This document shows positions 54,601-64,000 of a DNA stretch of 64,000 nucleotides, one piece after another. Position 1 is the stretch's first letter, and each line of letters starts with the position of its first letter. The position numbers and the translations under genes are program-made. The stretch is from Branchiostoma floridae. Its lineage: Eukaryota > Chordata > Leptocardii > Amphioxiformes > Branchiostomatidae. The stretch spans positions 1,536,833 to 1,600,832 of the forward strand of contig NC_049996.1 in the NCBI RefSeq assembly GCF_000003815.2, read 5' to 3'. Under the pieces are notes generated by a model. It was not told the origin of the DNA, did no database searches, and saw only the letters and a program-made list of their open reading frames with translations.

Positions 54601-57600
54601 TTAGTCAAACTAACCTTTGAACGTAAATTTTCCGTGTTTTTTTTAGGAGAATGCTGCTGAGAGAGGTCTGAAGTTTCTGCCAGGATTTTATGCATTCACA
54701 ATCATCATCAACTTGTTTTCTATATTCTACTCAAGAACTCCATGTAAGTATAACTTTCACTTTAAGAAAAGTATTTTCAGTCGTATACGGTATAGTTTCA
54801 CATTAAGCTAACATGTACTTTGTGATACTTTGTGACATTTTTTATATGCCAGTGACATTTATGATTGATAATGTCCCAGTGATAATTATACTCACAGCGT
54901 GTTTGTTATGTGTAAAAATATCATAACTTTACCACCATCTGTGACATCAGTCACGACTAGTCCATTTACACAGTGGGTGAGGAATGTAGAGGAATTCTTT
55001 CAAATGAGACCGTTGGTAGAACATAGAATATTGGAGATACTTTTTGCACAACTAGAATGCATCGGCTACATACATTTTGTATGGCAGCGAGAAGCAGAAT
55101 TCCAGTTTAAAGCTCTGAGGAAGATACGTCAGCAGTTAACCCTTAAACTGCCAAGCCCGGGTATATCCAGGATATGTCCGGGATAGCGTATTCCCCCAAA
55201 GTAGCAGCTTTGCGCGTGTAGTGCACGAACCCCGGAAGTTAGGGACTTCAGCCTTGTTTTGGGGTTCTTTTTGGCGGTCAGCGGCCAAACCTAGCACTGG
55301 TAGCATTTTATAGGGCTGAAACTCTGGCAGTTTAAGGGTTTTAAGAGTCATTCTGGTTGTGCCAAAGAAATCTCCAATATCATGCTATGGGATTACCTTT
55401 GCCATTGTGAAGTCTTGAATTTCTTTGTTTTTTTTCCAGTGCTTGGGTTTGACAAGATTCCATTGTACGGAGTGTTCATCCTGAGTTTTGGGGGAGGGCT
55501 GATCATGGGACTGTTGGTGTGGATCTTTGTTGTTCCCTGGATGAGGAGAAAAATCCAAGGTATGCAGAAGTTTTAATATTTATCAGGAAATTGGAATACA
55601 TCACACAGATGGATAGCATTGAAACATATTTAGACACTCTCAATGTAAATTGTATATTGTATGGTATTCAAGCAAAATCATAAGTGTAATGTTATGTATA
55701 AAATCATTTTCAATGTCCTTTCATTTACAATATATGGATTGTATTCAAATTCCTAGTAAAAAGAAGTGTAGAGTTTCCAATTGCAGTTAGGAGGGTAGGT
55801 ATGGAGGTAGGGATTCCTTTTTTGTCTCATTTAAAAAAATAAGAATTGACTGAATTGATCCAACAAATGCAGTTAAGCAACGTAAAACTGAAATGCTCCC
55901 AGACACTGATCTTTTATATTATTTAATTATAGTCACTACAGGTTTTTGTTAGGTCCAGCTGGGTACCTAGCCCCAGGTGTAGTTGCCTTTGCATCATTTT
56001 CAGTCCTGCCTTCATGCATTCTTTCGCCTCTTTTGCTTCTCCTGGAGGGTTCACAGGTATACCCGGTGAAGGCCTGGGTTCTGATACTTATTGTTGCTTT
56101 GCACAAGGCTCTCTGGGCCTTTTTTCCTCATGATGCATATTTGCCGGTGGCACGGGCGACCCAGTATAAAAAGAAATGGCCAGCAAAAATGTGTTATGAG
56201 GAAAAGGCCCAGAAAGCCTGCTATGGAGGCTAACTTATAAGTATCCAAATTGTATGTACAGCATTTATGCATAATGTCAGTCCCTACTGGTGTGTGTAAC
56301 AGTGGGGTTCAAGCACCATCAACTGACCAATCCAACTGGTCTGGACCTTTTAGTCTCTAAGTGGCTATGGTGTCAGATCCGTAAGCTGGTGGTTCTGGGT
56401 TCGAATCCCGGTAGCCACAAGACTGTACTGCTCGCCTCTCTCGAGTGTTTCATTGCAATGTGGTCAAAGGCACAAAAAAGTGGAATCCTCCTCTTACATA
56501 CATAACGCTAGCATAACTATTGCTCTTTAATTCCCCTAACCAGACACTAATTTTCTAACCAAGATGATAGGTAGATATTCATATTTGTAAATGTAAGCTG
56601 AAGGAAGCATTGTTTGAAATCTCATTACTACCAGGGCTCGAAATACTTTTTTCTGCATACCTGCACCGGTGCAGGTAACATTGAAAATTACCTGCACCAG
56701 ACAAATTTTACCTGCACCACTCTGAAGTTAGCAAGTATGGATCATACTAAAATTGTTGAGGAACCAGTGCTATTTGTTTCTTTATATTTCATAGGTGGTA
56801 ACAGTCAATGCAGCTAATAACAATCCACATACACCTACATCACAGGAGACGTATGTATAAATTCAGTACATGGACCAGTGCAGGTTAGGTGCAGCAACCT
56901 CCTTGGGTGCAGGTAGACACCAGAAATACCTGCACAGCTCTAATTTTACCTGCACTAACCTGCATATGCAGCCCTGCTTACAAAATCTGGAAAGAAATGT
57001 CCCAGATTCACATTTATTTGATTTCAAGCATGTATTCCCTATTTTGACCCTTGAATAACATTTGAAGACTGCACCTTTCCAGACGCGTGTGGAGAAGAAT
57101 TGAACCTGGTGGACTCAAAACCAGCAGTACCCCATGCGCGCCCTAATCCTGACCCTGGTTTGTCGTAATGTATTTGGTTATGGTGGGGGTTACCAAAACT
57201 TTCCAGAACCCTTTCCTCATAGCTCTTTCTCTGGACAAAATTTCCGGAACATTCCTTGCTATCAAATTTTGGTGTAAACAGCTTATGGTGTCCCTTTGAA
57301 TGTCTGACATGTAACATATCAACACTTAAATTTAACCTACATGTATGTAACACTGATCTTACATGTACATTTATGATTTAGTATTTTTTTCTTCTTCTAT
57401 ATTCTGCCTGAATACAATGTATCAGCTCGTACATACAACATGTACCCTTAACAATTAGATACCGCTAACCAGTAAAATGTCGGTCAGAAACCTTTGTATT
57501 GATTTGTAATAAAAAGATGCAGTCTTTTCTCCACCCTTCTTGGTTTGCTCTGTCAGGTTTTTCACTTGTGTCATGCCTGTCCATTCTCTTTTATAAATGT

Positions 57601-60378
57601 ATTATCCACCCATCTTTTCCATTGCCTCTCCTCTTAAAATTCTGTTTCCCTGGACGGTTCCTTGCAGGATAGTTTTGGCTAGTTCTGTGCTTGAGTCGAC
57701 TGTATCTATCCTTTCAGAAATTCAAGAAGAATCCAAGACGGACCTATCCAGTCAGTCCATGTGGCGCCAATCCATCGAATACATCTCCAAATCATTCCCC
57801 ATTACCATCATCGGCAATGCTGTCAAGTACAATCACGTCGACGATAAAGCTCGCTGTGACATCGTTAACGAGAAAATGGACTCTAACGAGGACGAGAATC
57901 TGATAAACGCATCCCTGCCGAACGGCGTGATCACGATTGGTTCTCCGAATGGTGTGATCGTTCCTGCTGATGCAAACATGAATGCAAAGGAAGATACTTA
58001 CAGCCCTGAAGCCAATGGACATGTGTGCAATGGAGATGTCGTAAGCAATGGCAACGTTGTCAGTAACGGGGACATCGCGAGTAAAGAAGAGGTACATTAT
58101 GGTACGCTGCTGTCGAAAGACGTTGAAGAAAAGTTTGAAGACCATGAAGATCCCACCTCGCATCTGCATATCGAAGAAGTGAAGGACAAACCAGAGGTGG
58201 GGAAGCTGTTCCAGTTTCTACAGGTGCTGACGGCAGGGTTTGGGGCGTTCGCTCATGGAGGCAATGATGTCAGGTATGGAACACTGTTAATATTTTTTAT
58301 CCAGGGCTTGAAAATGATATTTTTAGATATCTGCTTTCATGCACCTAACCTAAGATTTTAGATTTACGGAAAAGAACTGGGCAAATAACATATTTTGAAT
58401 GTCTAGTCAAAAGTAGAATGTATAGAAAAATGATTTTCTGCCCCTCTTTGAGAATTTGAAATTCTATGGCTAACTTCAAAACGTTAAATACGTAATTCAA
58501 CAAAGGTTTCATTTTAGAAACAAATATACATGTACAAATTACATGTACACTGTACAAAAATTATCTTCTGCACCATTGAACCTACATGTACAGTCCAAAA
58601 CTAGTAAGTTATTAGAATTTGAGTGTTAAAATTATAAAAGGAAGTCATAGTCCTCTAAAAGTTAAATGCATAATGTCATGTACATTTGTAGATTCTCTAT
58701 TGTGCAATATCAAGTGTATGTGCAACCATAGGAAAAGCATGCTTTCCAATTTACATGCATTGTATTCAATTAAAGTTGTTTGAAAATATCTTTCTGTCTT
58801 CTTCTGTTGATGATATTACTTGTGAAGGTGTTTGACTTTTAAACCTAATCCAATTTTCAAACACTCACTGTGTTTCTACCTGTTACATCATGACCTGCAG
58901 TAATGCCATCGGCCCCGTGGTGGCGCTGTGGCTCATCTACCAGGAGGGTAGCGTGGCGCAGAAGTCGGCCACACCGCTGTGGATCCTGGCATACGGAGGG
59001 GCTGGCATGGTCTTAGGACTGTGGATCTGGGGACGCAGGGTCATCAAGACTATTGGGGAAGACTTGACCGCTATCACCCCCTCAAGGTGAGTGGAATGGT
59101 CCAAGTGACCCTATGAAGCATATACATTGCTGTATAGTACAATGTAGACATACAACATGTTGTTGCTGTTCAACTGTATGACCTAAAACATGTATGCTAT
59201 GAACATATACAATGTTATTGGGTGGGCCGACAACTCTCTCTTTGCAGCCAGGGGCTGAATTTTGAGTTTAAAATACTGGAGTTAAATTACAAGGGTCTGG
59301 AGTGACTTCCATTTGGCACTAACTTAGGTGACCTCAATACGACAATGTCCCTAGGGTCTTGAGCATATGTCATTCAGCGCTAACTCACATCCTCAATACG
59401 ACTAGCAATTGCTCTAACCGGCCCTACCAAAAGCTAGGTGCACATTTTCACCTGAGTGGAGGGAGTAAAGTTGTGTAAAGTGCCTTTCCCAAGGGCACAA
59501 GTTTGATGGCACATATGTAAACAGATTCCAACCCAGAACCTCTAGGTTCTGAATCGAACACCCTGCCAATTGTACCACAAGACCCCACCAAAAATCTAAA
59601 TGCGGCCTTTCATGTACATGTTATATATCATAAAATGTAAGGTTAATTTTGTGCTTTGTTTCCACAGTGGCTTCACTATCGAGATCGGAGCAGCCACAAC
59701 TGTACTTATCGCTTCCAATATTGGCATTCCTATCAGCACCACCCACTGCAAGGTACTGTCCTTAAACTTCTGTTCTTATTGATTAACCAATGAAAACTAC
59801 ATTAACTTGATTAAGCATGTGTTCTGTATCTGTGTCTATATAGCCAGCTTACATTTTACAACAGCAAAAAGGAAAGCAATCTCGATCCAATTTTAGCTCA
59901 CTGAACAACTAGTCTTCCACTGCTTGTGACAGAGAAGAAAGACATTATGTACAGTATTTACAGGTTCATTGTACTGGGGAAATTCCCCTAGCTCTTTTTG
60001 ATAAGCACAACAGCTTAACGTCCTGTCCTAAGGACTGCAACCCTTTCTGGTAGTGTACATGTCGGGTGAGCAACACAGCTGGAATCGAACTCGCGGCTTC
60101 TAGTCCCAGAGGCAGGGCTGCTTACCACAGGACTACGCACACTGCAACTATTTGCATGCACATGTAACACGATACAATGTACATTTGGGATTATAGATAA
60201 TTTTATGAACACTCTTTATTTTCAGGTTGGTTCCATTGTCTTCGTTGGCTGGTTGAGATCGAAAGCGTCGGTGGACTGGAAACTGTTCCGTAACATCGTG
60301 TTCGCCTGGGTCGTCACTCTTCCAATCGCGGGAGGCGTTTCTGCGGGCATCATGGCCTTATTGCGACTTGCGCTATAA
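51366..60378 (+). CDS. slc20a: SLC20/PiT-type sodium-dependent phosphate transporter
   Basis: Nine exons (51366-51651, 52310-52450, 53916-54001, 54647-54743, 55440-55559, 57718-58273, 58901-59086, 59668-59752, 60226-60378) give 569 residues with all phases matching. The protein carries Na+ and inorganic phosphate into the cell across the plasma membrane. Both inverted PiT repeats are present: [11 protein letters not shown] (24-34) with [14 protein letters not shown] in the N-half, and [16 protein letters not shown] (~424) with [16 protein letters not shown] in the C-half. The family signature [11 protein letters not shown] is in exon 5. The cytoplasmic loop in exon 6 is hydrophilic, with NGD/NGV/SNG-type repeats, and shorter than in human PiT1/2. 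Met51366 or Met51369 is the start; exon 1 has an upstream acceptor (ends 51228), so a 5' UTR intron exists. I cannot decide between PiT1 and PiT2 orthology. Confidence 0.93.
51775..51864. mobile_element. Small inverted-repeat element in PiT intron 1
   Basis: 18-19-bp arms ATTGGACTTACCCAAATT / AATTTGGGTAAGTCCAAT, 53 bp apart. The right arm contains GGGTAAGT, a perfect-looking splice donor. Confidence 0.7.
52310..52450 (+). CDS. slc20a: PiT exon 2
   Basis: Acceptor gatttcag, donor gtaagt. Reads [20 protein letters not shown] then [15 protein letters not shown]. Confidence 0.93.
52811..52988. mobile_element. MITE related to 927-1003
   Basis: Ends ACAGTAAAAGCCGTTTAATTG and CAATTAACTGGCTTCCACTG with TA on the right; longer interior than the kinase-intron copy. 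Confidence 0.7.
53916..54001 (+). CDS. slc20a: PiT exon 3
   Basis: Acceptor cctcag, donor gtaagt. Reads [20 protein letters not shown], a membrane segment, then VEFFILKK. Confidence 0.92.
54143..54161. repeat. Poly-G run
   Basis: About 18 consecutive G in PiT intron 3. Length may be uncertain in the assembly. Confidence 0.85.
54647..54743 (+). CDS. slc20a: PiT exon 4
   Basis: Acceptor tttttag, donor gtaagt. Reads [20 protein letters not shown] then [12 protein letters not shown]. Confidence 0.92.
55140..55338. mobile_element. piggyBac/Kolobok-like MITE
   Basis: Ends CCCTTAAACTGCCA / TGGCAGTTTAAGGG, with TTAA on the left (55136-55139) and TTTTAA on the right. A TTAA target suggests piggyBac or Kolobok. 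It lies in PiT intron 4, about 100 bp before exon 5. Confidence 0.72.
55440..55559 (+). CDS. slc20a: PiT exon 5
   Basis: Acceptor ttttccag, donor gtatgc. Reads [20 protein letters not shown] then a membrane segment and PWMRRKIQ. Confidence 0.92.
56295..56452 (+). mobile_element. LTR relative with a third tRNA-like core
   Basis: Begins TGTAACAGTGGGGTTCAAG and ends CTCGCCTCTCTCGAGTGTTTCA, like the LTRs at 10158 and 50025. The core has GTGGCTA...TAGCCAC (7-bp acceptor-like stem), TGGCTATGGTG and GGGTTCGAATCCC. The 4-base flanks differ, so it may be recombined or decayed. Confidence 0.7.
56632..56976. mobile_element. hAT-like element with TACCTGCACC repeats
   Basis: Ends CAGGGCTCGAAATA and ATGCAGCCCTG. 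Five or more CCTGCACC/GGTGCAGG motifs lie subterminally. Target duplication not clear. Confidence 0.65.
57718..58273 (+). CDS. slc20a: PiT exon 6: cytoplasmic loop and second signature
   Basis: Acceptor tttcag, donor gtatgg. A 185-residue segment: amphipathic start, a low-complexity loop with repeated NGVI/SNGN/NGD motifs, acidic stretch, then [22 protein letters not shown]. Confidence 0.92.
58901..59086 (+). CDS. slc20a: PiT exon 7
   Basis: Acceptor cctgcag, donor gtgagt. Reads [20 protein letters not shown], then [20 protein letters not shown] and [17 protein letters not shown]. Confidence 0.93.
59395..59585 (-). mobile_element. tRNA-derived SINE
   Basis: The - strand starts GGGGTCTTGTGGTACAATTG, with GTTCTGGGTTGGAATC, CCCTTGGGAAAGGCAC and CTAGCTTTTGGTAGGG. 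Same family as 36075-36300. In PiT intron 7. Confidence 0.72.
59668..59752 (+). CDS. slc20a: PiT exon 8
   Basis: Acceptor tccacag, donor gtactg. Reads [20 protein letters not shown] then PISTTHCK. Confidence 0.93.
60005..60145 (-). mobile_element. tRNA-derived SINE
   Basis: The - strand shows GCGTAGTCCTGTGGTAAGCA and CGAGTTCGATTCCAGC, a tRNA-like head, then a short body. In PiT intron 8. Confidence 0.6.
60226..60378 (+). CDS. slc20a: PiT exon 9
   Basis: Acceptor tttcag. Reads [40 protein letters not shown] and stop TAA at 60376-60378. Confidence 0.93.
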   Translation, partial: VGSIVFVGWLRSKASVDWKLFRNIVFAWVVTLPIAGGVSAGIMALLRLAL

Positions 60379-63300
60379 TAACTGCCTGATATCTACTTCT
60401 CATGAGTGAAATATTGATAACGGTATATTCTATTGGAACAGAGATTGTTGACATGGTGTACAGAAGATAGATTTTTTGTCAAAATTCGCAACCCTCTGCC
60501 TTGAAACCTTTATATTATAAATGCCATCATATCAATCATGAAGTCGCTACTTGATAGACACTCTTGGGAACATAGATTGCTAATAATTAGGAGAGAACTG
60601 GAATTTGTTTTTCCTTCTGAGAAAGATTTAGCCACAAAGATTTGATAAATATAGAAAGGGCCAAAGTTATTTTGACCGAAATTCGGTCATTTATAACTGC
60701 TGTGGTAGGGTGAGACACTATCATGGAATGGTTGCATGGAAGGTTGTGAGAATTCACTCAGTAGTCTTGTTGCTGATAAAGCTCAGAAAAACAATGGTGT
60801 AGAAATTTTGCTGACTACACGAATGTTGTCAATGGCAGTTCTGCAGCCAAGAAAGGTTTTAGTGTTAAGTCTAACTCTGCACAACACCCTGTTCTCTCGA
60901 CCAAACACCCAATTAACTATGCCCCAAACCCTGGCATGGTCAACTCAGCCCAACACCCTGGTCAACTTGACCCAACACCCTGGTCAACTCTCCCCAACTG
61001 GCCAGGGTTTAGATGATGTTTGGCTGAGTTGAAGCCAAGCACTGAATTGGTAAAGGGCAGAGACACCCAACATCTGTGTCCCCAAAAGTGTCTACTCGGT
61101 ATCTGCTTGTTTTCTGGTGCCATTATTGTTAAGAACCACTAGCGCCTGTGTGTGCCAAATACTGCATGTTTTCACGGACAAACATGTCTACATACTGTAT
61201 ATACATGTATATAATCAAAACCGCTCTGAAGTAAGCAAATGGAATAGCTGTAAGTTGCTAAGGGGGGCCAAAGTTTGTGTGCTAGTATCGTTCAGAAATA
61301 GACTTCTCCCAGGGTGTCCATCAAAAGTAGCAGTAAGCCAACAAGAAAGTGCTTGCATCATCTGCACATTAGCAATTTTACTGATGACATGTATGCAGTA
61401 CTAGTGTATATTTTGCCAGAGTTGTTTGCTATTGTTGGATGGGTCTATACAAGTAACTGTGAATGCATTTGAGTTCGTGGTGATCGAATTTTGCAATTAT
61501 AGTAAAAGTAGTGTTAGCGGTGGTTCAGAGTCCACGAAAGTGCAAAACTCATTATGCTTCAGTAATGGAAACCCGGGTACCTTTATGGACAGCTACATGT
61601 AGTTGAAAACCACATACTAGTGACATGGCAACAGTACAGTATAAAGACGAACAGAACAGTTGCCTCCAACACATTATAATACTGTATAATATATTGAAGG
61701 TACATGTAGTGCTTTGACAAGGGACAGAAAAAAAAAGGAATTTTCATGGTTGTTTTTAAGTTGTGGTGAAAAAGTTATTGGAAAAATTACAAACATATAG
61801 CCACTGCAAACTTCATTGCATAATGCAATATGTATGGGATTGCTCTATGATATACCCACTTCTCAAAGTTGCCTTGATAATCAAGTTTTTGAAGAATCAT
61901 GATAATCATGATGTACATGTATGGTTTGCTTGTATATTCTTATGCTTTAAAATTGACAATTTGTATGAGAAAAAAAATGATCACTGCAATGTTTAAATGG
62001 TGTTGTAAGAGATTTGTATAATGATAACTACCATGCCTTTAATGCAAAGAAATATGAAAAATATGTAAAAATTCTGTGATTATTAAGAATGCAAGACCAC
62101 TGTTTTTCTATGATACAGCTAAATGTGAAAAGCAGACCTTGGTTAAACTTATGTGTGTCATGCAAAAGTTCTGCAGAAGTGTTAATGTTGATATTGAATG
62201 CTGTTTTGCTTGAAAAATGTACTGAAAAAGAATGTAAACTGCAATAGAATAAGGTTAAAAGCCGTTTGCACACGTTGTTTGTCCAAAAGACAACAGTGAC
62301 ATACATGAGATGTTCGTAAAAGTGGCGTAACATAGTAGAGCGTTGGCCTCTTGACTAATCTGTCAAAAGTGTATAAAAAAAGAAGTTACATGTTACGTTA
62401 CAAGTTACGTGCCAACGTGTACATTTTTTATGTACCAACATTGGCCACCAAGAGTAGATTAGACTTAACTGCTGAGTTTTCAGCTTGCTGGTCATATATG
62501 GCTGTGTAGTAGTTGCAGTGCCTAAATGTATGAAGTTGATGAACTAACATTTGTATATAGATTGAAAATATTCTCTGTATGTGGTTGTAATGCACTAGAC
62601 CAAGAATGTTATTATAACCTCAAGCCATGTAAGTCCAAGAAAGACTCTTTGGAAAACGGGTATTGTCTGACAGAAAAATAACTTGCCAAGAAGAAAATGA
62701 CTGATATACAATATGTACCCCCAAATACATGTAGCAGTTACCGGTACTCATTCGCTATTTTGAGTATCTTATAAATTACCTGGATATCAAAGTCATTAAC
62801 GCAAATGTTTAACGTTATCTTACAAGTAGTTTTCTGAAGAAACAATTGCCATAACTGTTGCCTTTATAACAAAATTTGGATCGTCAGACAACAATATGTT
62901 TTGAAATGCTATGTACATGACTTCTCTTGGTATATAGAAAATACTGTTGACTACGATTTTGTGGTATATATCTTGTCTAGTAATGACATTGGATAAACTT
63001 ATTTAAAGTCAAAGCTTTCATAAAGTTTTATTTTAATTTTGTTTTTCTTCCATCAGAAATGAGATTTGTGTGAGATATATATTAGAAATATGATAATTTT
63101 CATACCAAAGAGTAAATAGACTGATGGGATTATGATTATATATTCATTGGAAAAAGATGCAATGTTTGAAAATTGTGTTGAAATCTTGATTGAAAGACCA
63201 TATGCACGGTAAATGCACCTATGATGTGAAATTCAATACTTCTCCCATGGTATATAGCATGATCGCTATTGTCACTACTGGTAGAGTAGAAAATGTATTA

Positions 63301-63540
63301 CAAGAAGGTGGAAGTTACATCAAATACATTTTCAAAATGTTTCTCTACGTTTTCTAGACTTTTTTGGTTGTATAATAGTAAGTAAATTTTATGGATAACA
63401 TCTGCAAGCTCATTAATTTTTGAAACACGTCATATCAAATTGATTGTGCACCCAAGTGAGGGAACTTTCTACATGAACAATGTACATATACAAGCCATGA
63501 GCTATATTGAATAAAAAGTACAAAATTTGTAACTAGACTT
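60379..63540 (+). other. slc20a: PiT 3' UTR (long)
   Basis: No ORF supported. AATAAA at ~63510 is the best poly(A) signal, giving a ~3.1-kb UTR if no earlier site is used. It includes a decayed CTGTAAATGCA MITE relic at ~61455-61560 and a TCAACTCAGCCCAACACCCTGG-type short repeat at ~60880-61010. Confidence 0.5.
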
Positions 63541-64000
63541 TTCTGTGCTTCCTGAGTTTGTCTGGGTGATTCTTTATTAGGCCTAGGCAAAAGAACCAAT
63601 TAGGTTTTTCCCTTTTCTTCCCTTCTGGCCAACGTGATCCAACAATTGAACCAAGTAACTAATACAGTTTACTGGAAGCAGAAATGCCCTAATACACAAC
63701 CTACTACAATAACAATGGAAATCCAACCAAGAATGGTCATGAGTCAAAGCTAGATGCCAACCCAAGTCTGCTTGGTTTGAGCCGGTGGAGTCAATATTTA
63801 AAGTCAAAACTGTTAGGTTTTTCAAGCTCCAAGTTTCCTGTGCAAGGACCTTGAATCTATTGTTGGCCAATCGATACTGTTTCTGCATGCTTCTGGATAT
63901 TGTTTTGCCAACCAAAACTTTTGCTTGGAGGTTAGAATATCTCCTTGGTAAGCCAAAGATGCCCTACCCATGCAGATTTAGAATTTGCAATCTTGCTTAA
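63541..64000. other. Downstream DNA
   Basis: No gene recognised. A single TGCTTGGAGGTTAGAATAT at ~63922 matches one end of the CTCCAAGCAGA MITE family. Confidence 0.4.

Noticed and set aside
63583..64000. ORFs of 110 (- strand) and 71 (+ strand) codons
   Set aside because: No family motif, no splice-linked neighbours, and they overlap each other on opposite strands.

Overview
The window is a repeat-rich stretch of animal nuclear DNA. Genes are split into short exons with GT-AG introns, they belong to metazoan families, and the space between exons is packed with many families of small inverted-repeat transposons. Gene content and repeat style suggest a marine invertebrate deuterostome, most likely a lancelet (Branchiostoma). 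That assignment is inference. Two runs of exactly 100 N (19179-19278 and 39770-39869) are assembly gaps.

Four host genes, all on the + strand, can be joined exon by exon with every reading-frame phase agreeing. (1) 1-3426: the 3' half of a receptor-type tyrosine kinase, whose catalytic loop reads HGDLAARN instead of HRDLAARN and whose second intron starts with a 72-bp tandem array that repeats the exon end plus splice donor seven times. (2) 4601-10111: a complete six-exon C1A (cathepsin-like) gene of 333 residues, in which the catalytic Cys is Val, so it is probably a non-peptidase. (3) 26316-38716: a C2H2 zinc-finger protein of about 601 residues and about ten fingers, with one 7.4-kb intron and a MITE sitting inside a splice donor. 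(4) 51366-60378: a complete nine-exon SLC20/PiT-type sodium-phosphate cotransporter of 569 residues with a roughly 3.1-kb 3' UTR.

Between genes 2 and 3 lie a ~1-kb hAT-like element, a 140-bp satellite, a ~880-bp palindromic mariner-type element, a 115-bp satellite with higher-order structure, and a nearly full-length 6.8-kb non-LTR retrotransposon on the - strand with an 11-bp target duplication. The large zinc-finger intron holds SINEs, tRNA-like modules and a 440-bp tandem duplication. The 40-51 kb interval between genes 3 and 4 has a pyrimidine tract, degenerate repeats, several MITE families and two Harbinger/hAT-type elements.

The most unusual feature is a miniature LTR element at 50025-50480. 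It has 175-177-bp repeats, a primer-binding-site-like motif, a polypurine tract and a 4-bp target duplication, and each LTR carries a tRNA-like sequence with A-box and B-box motifs. Relatives with the same LTR ends but different tRNA-like cores lie at 10158-10340 (solo LTR with 4-bp TSD) and 56295-56452. The arrangement resembles the plant Cassandra elements, whose LTRs carry 5S rRNA sequence, but here with tRNA-like sequence.
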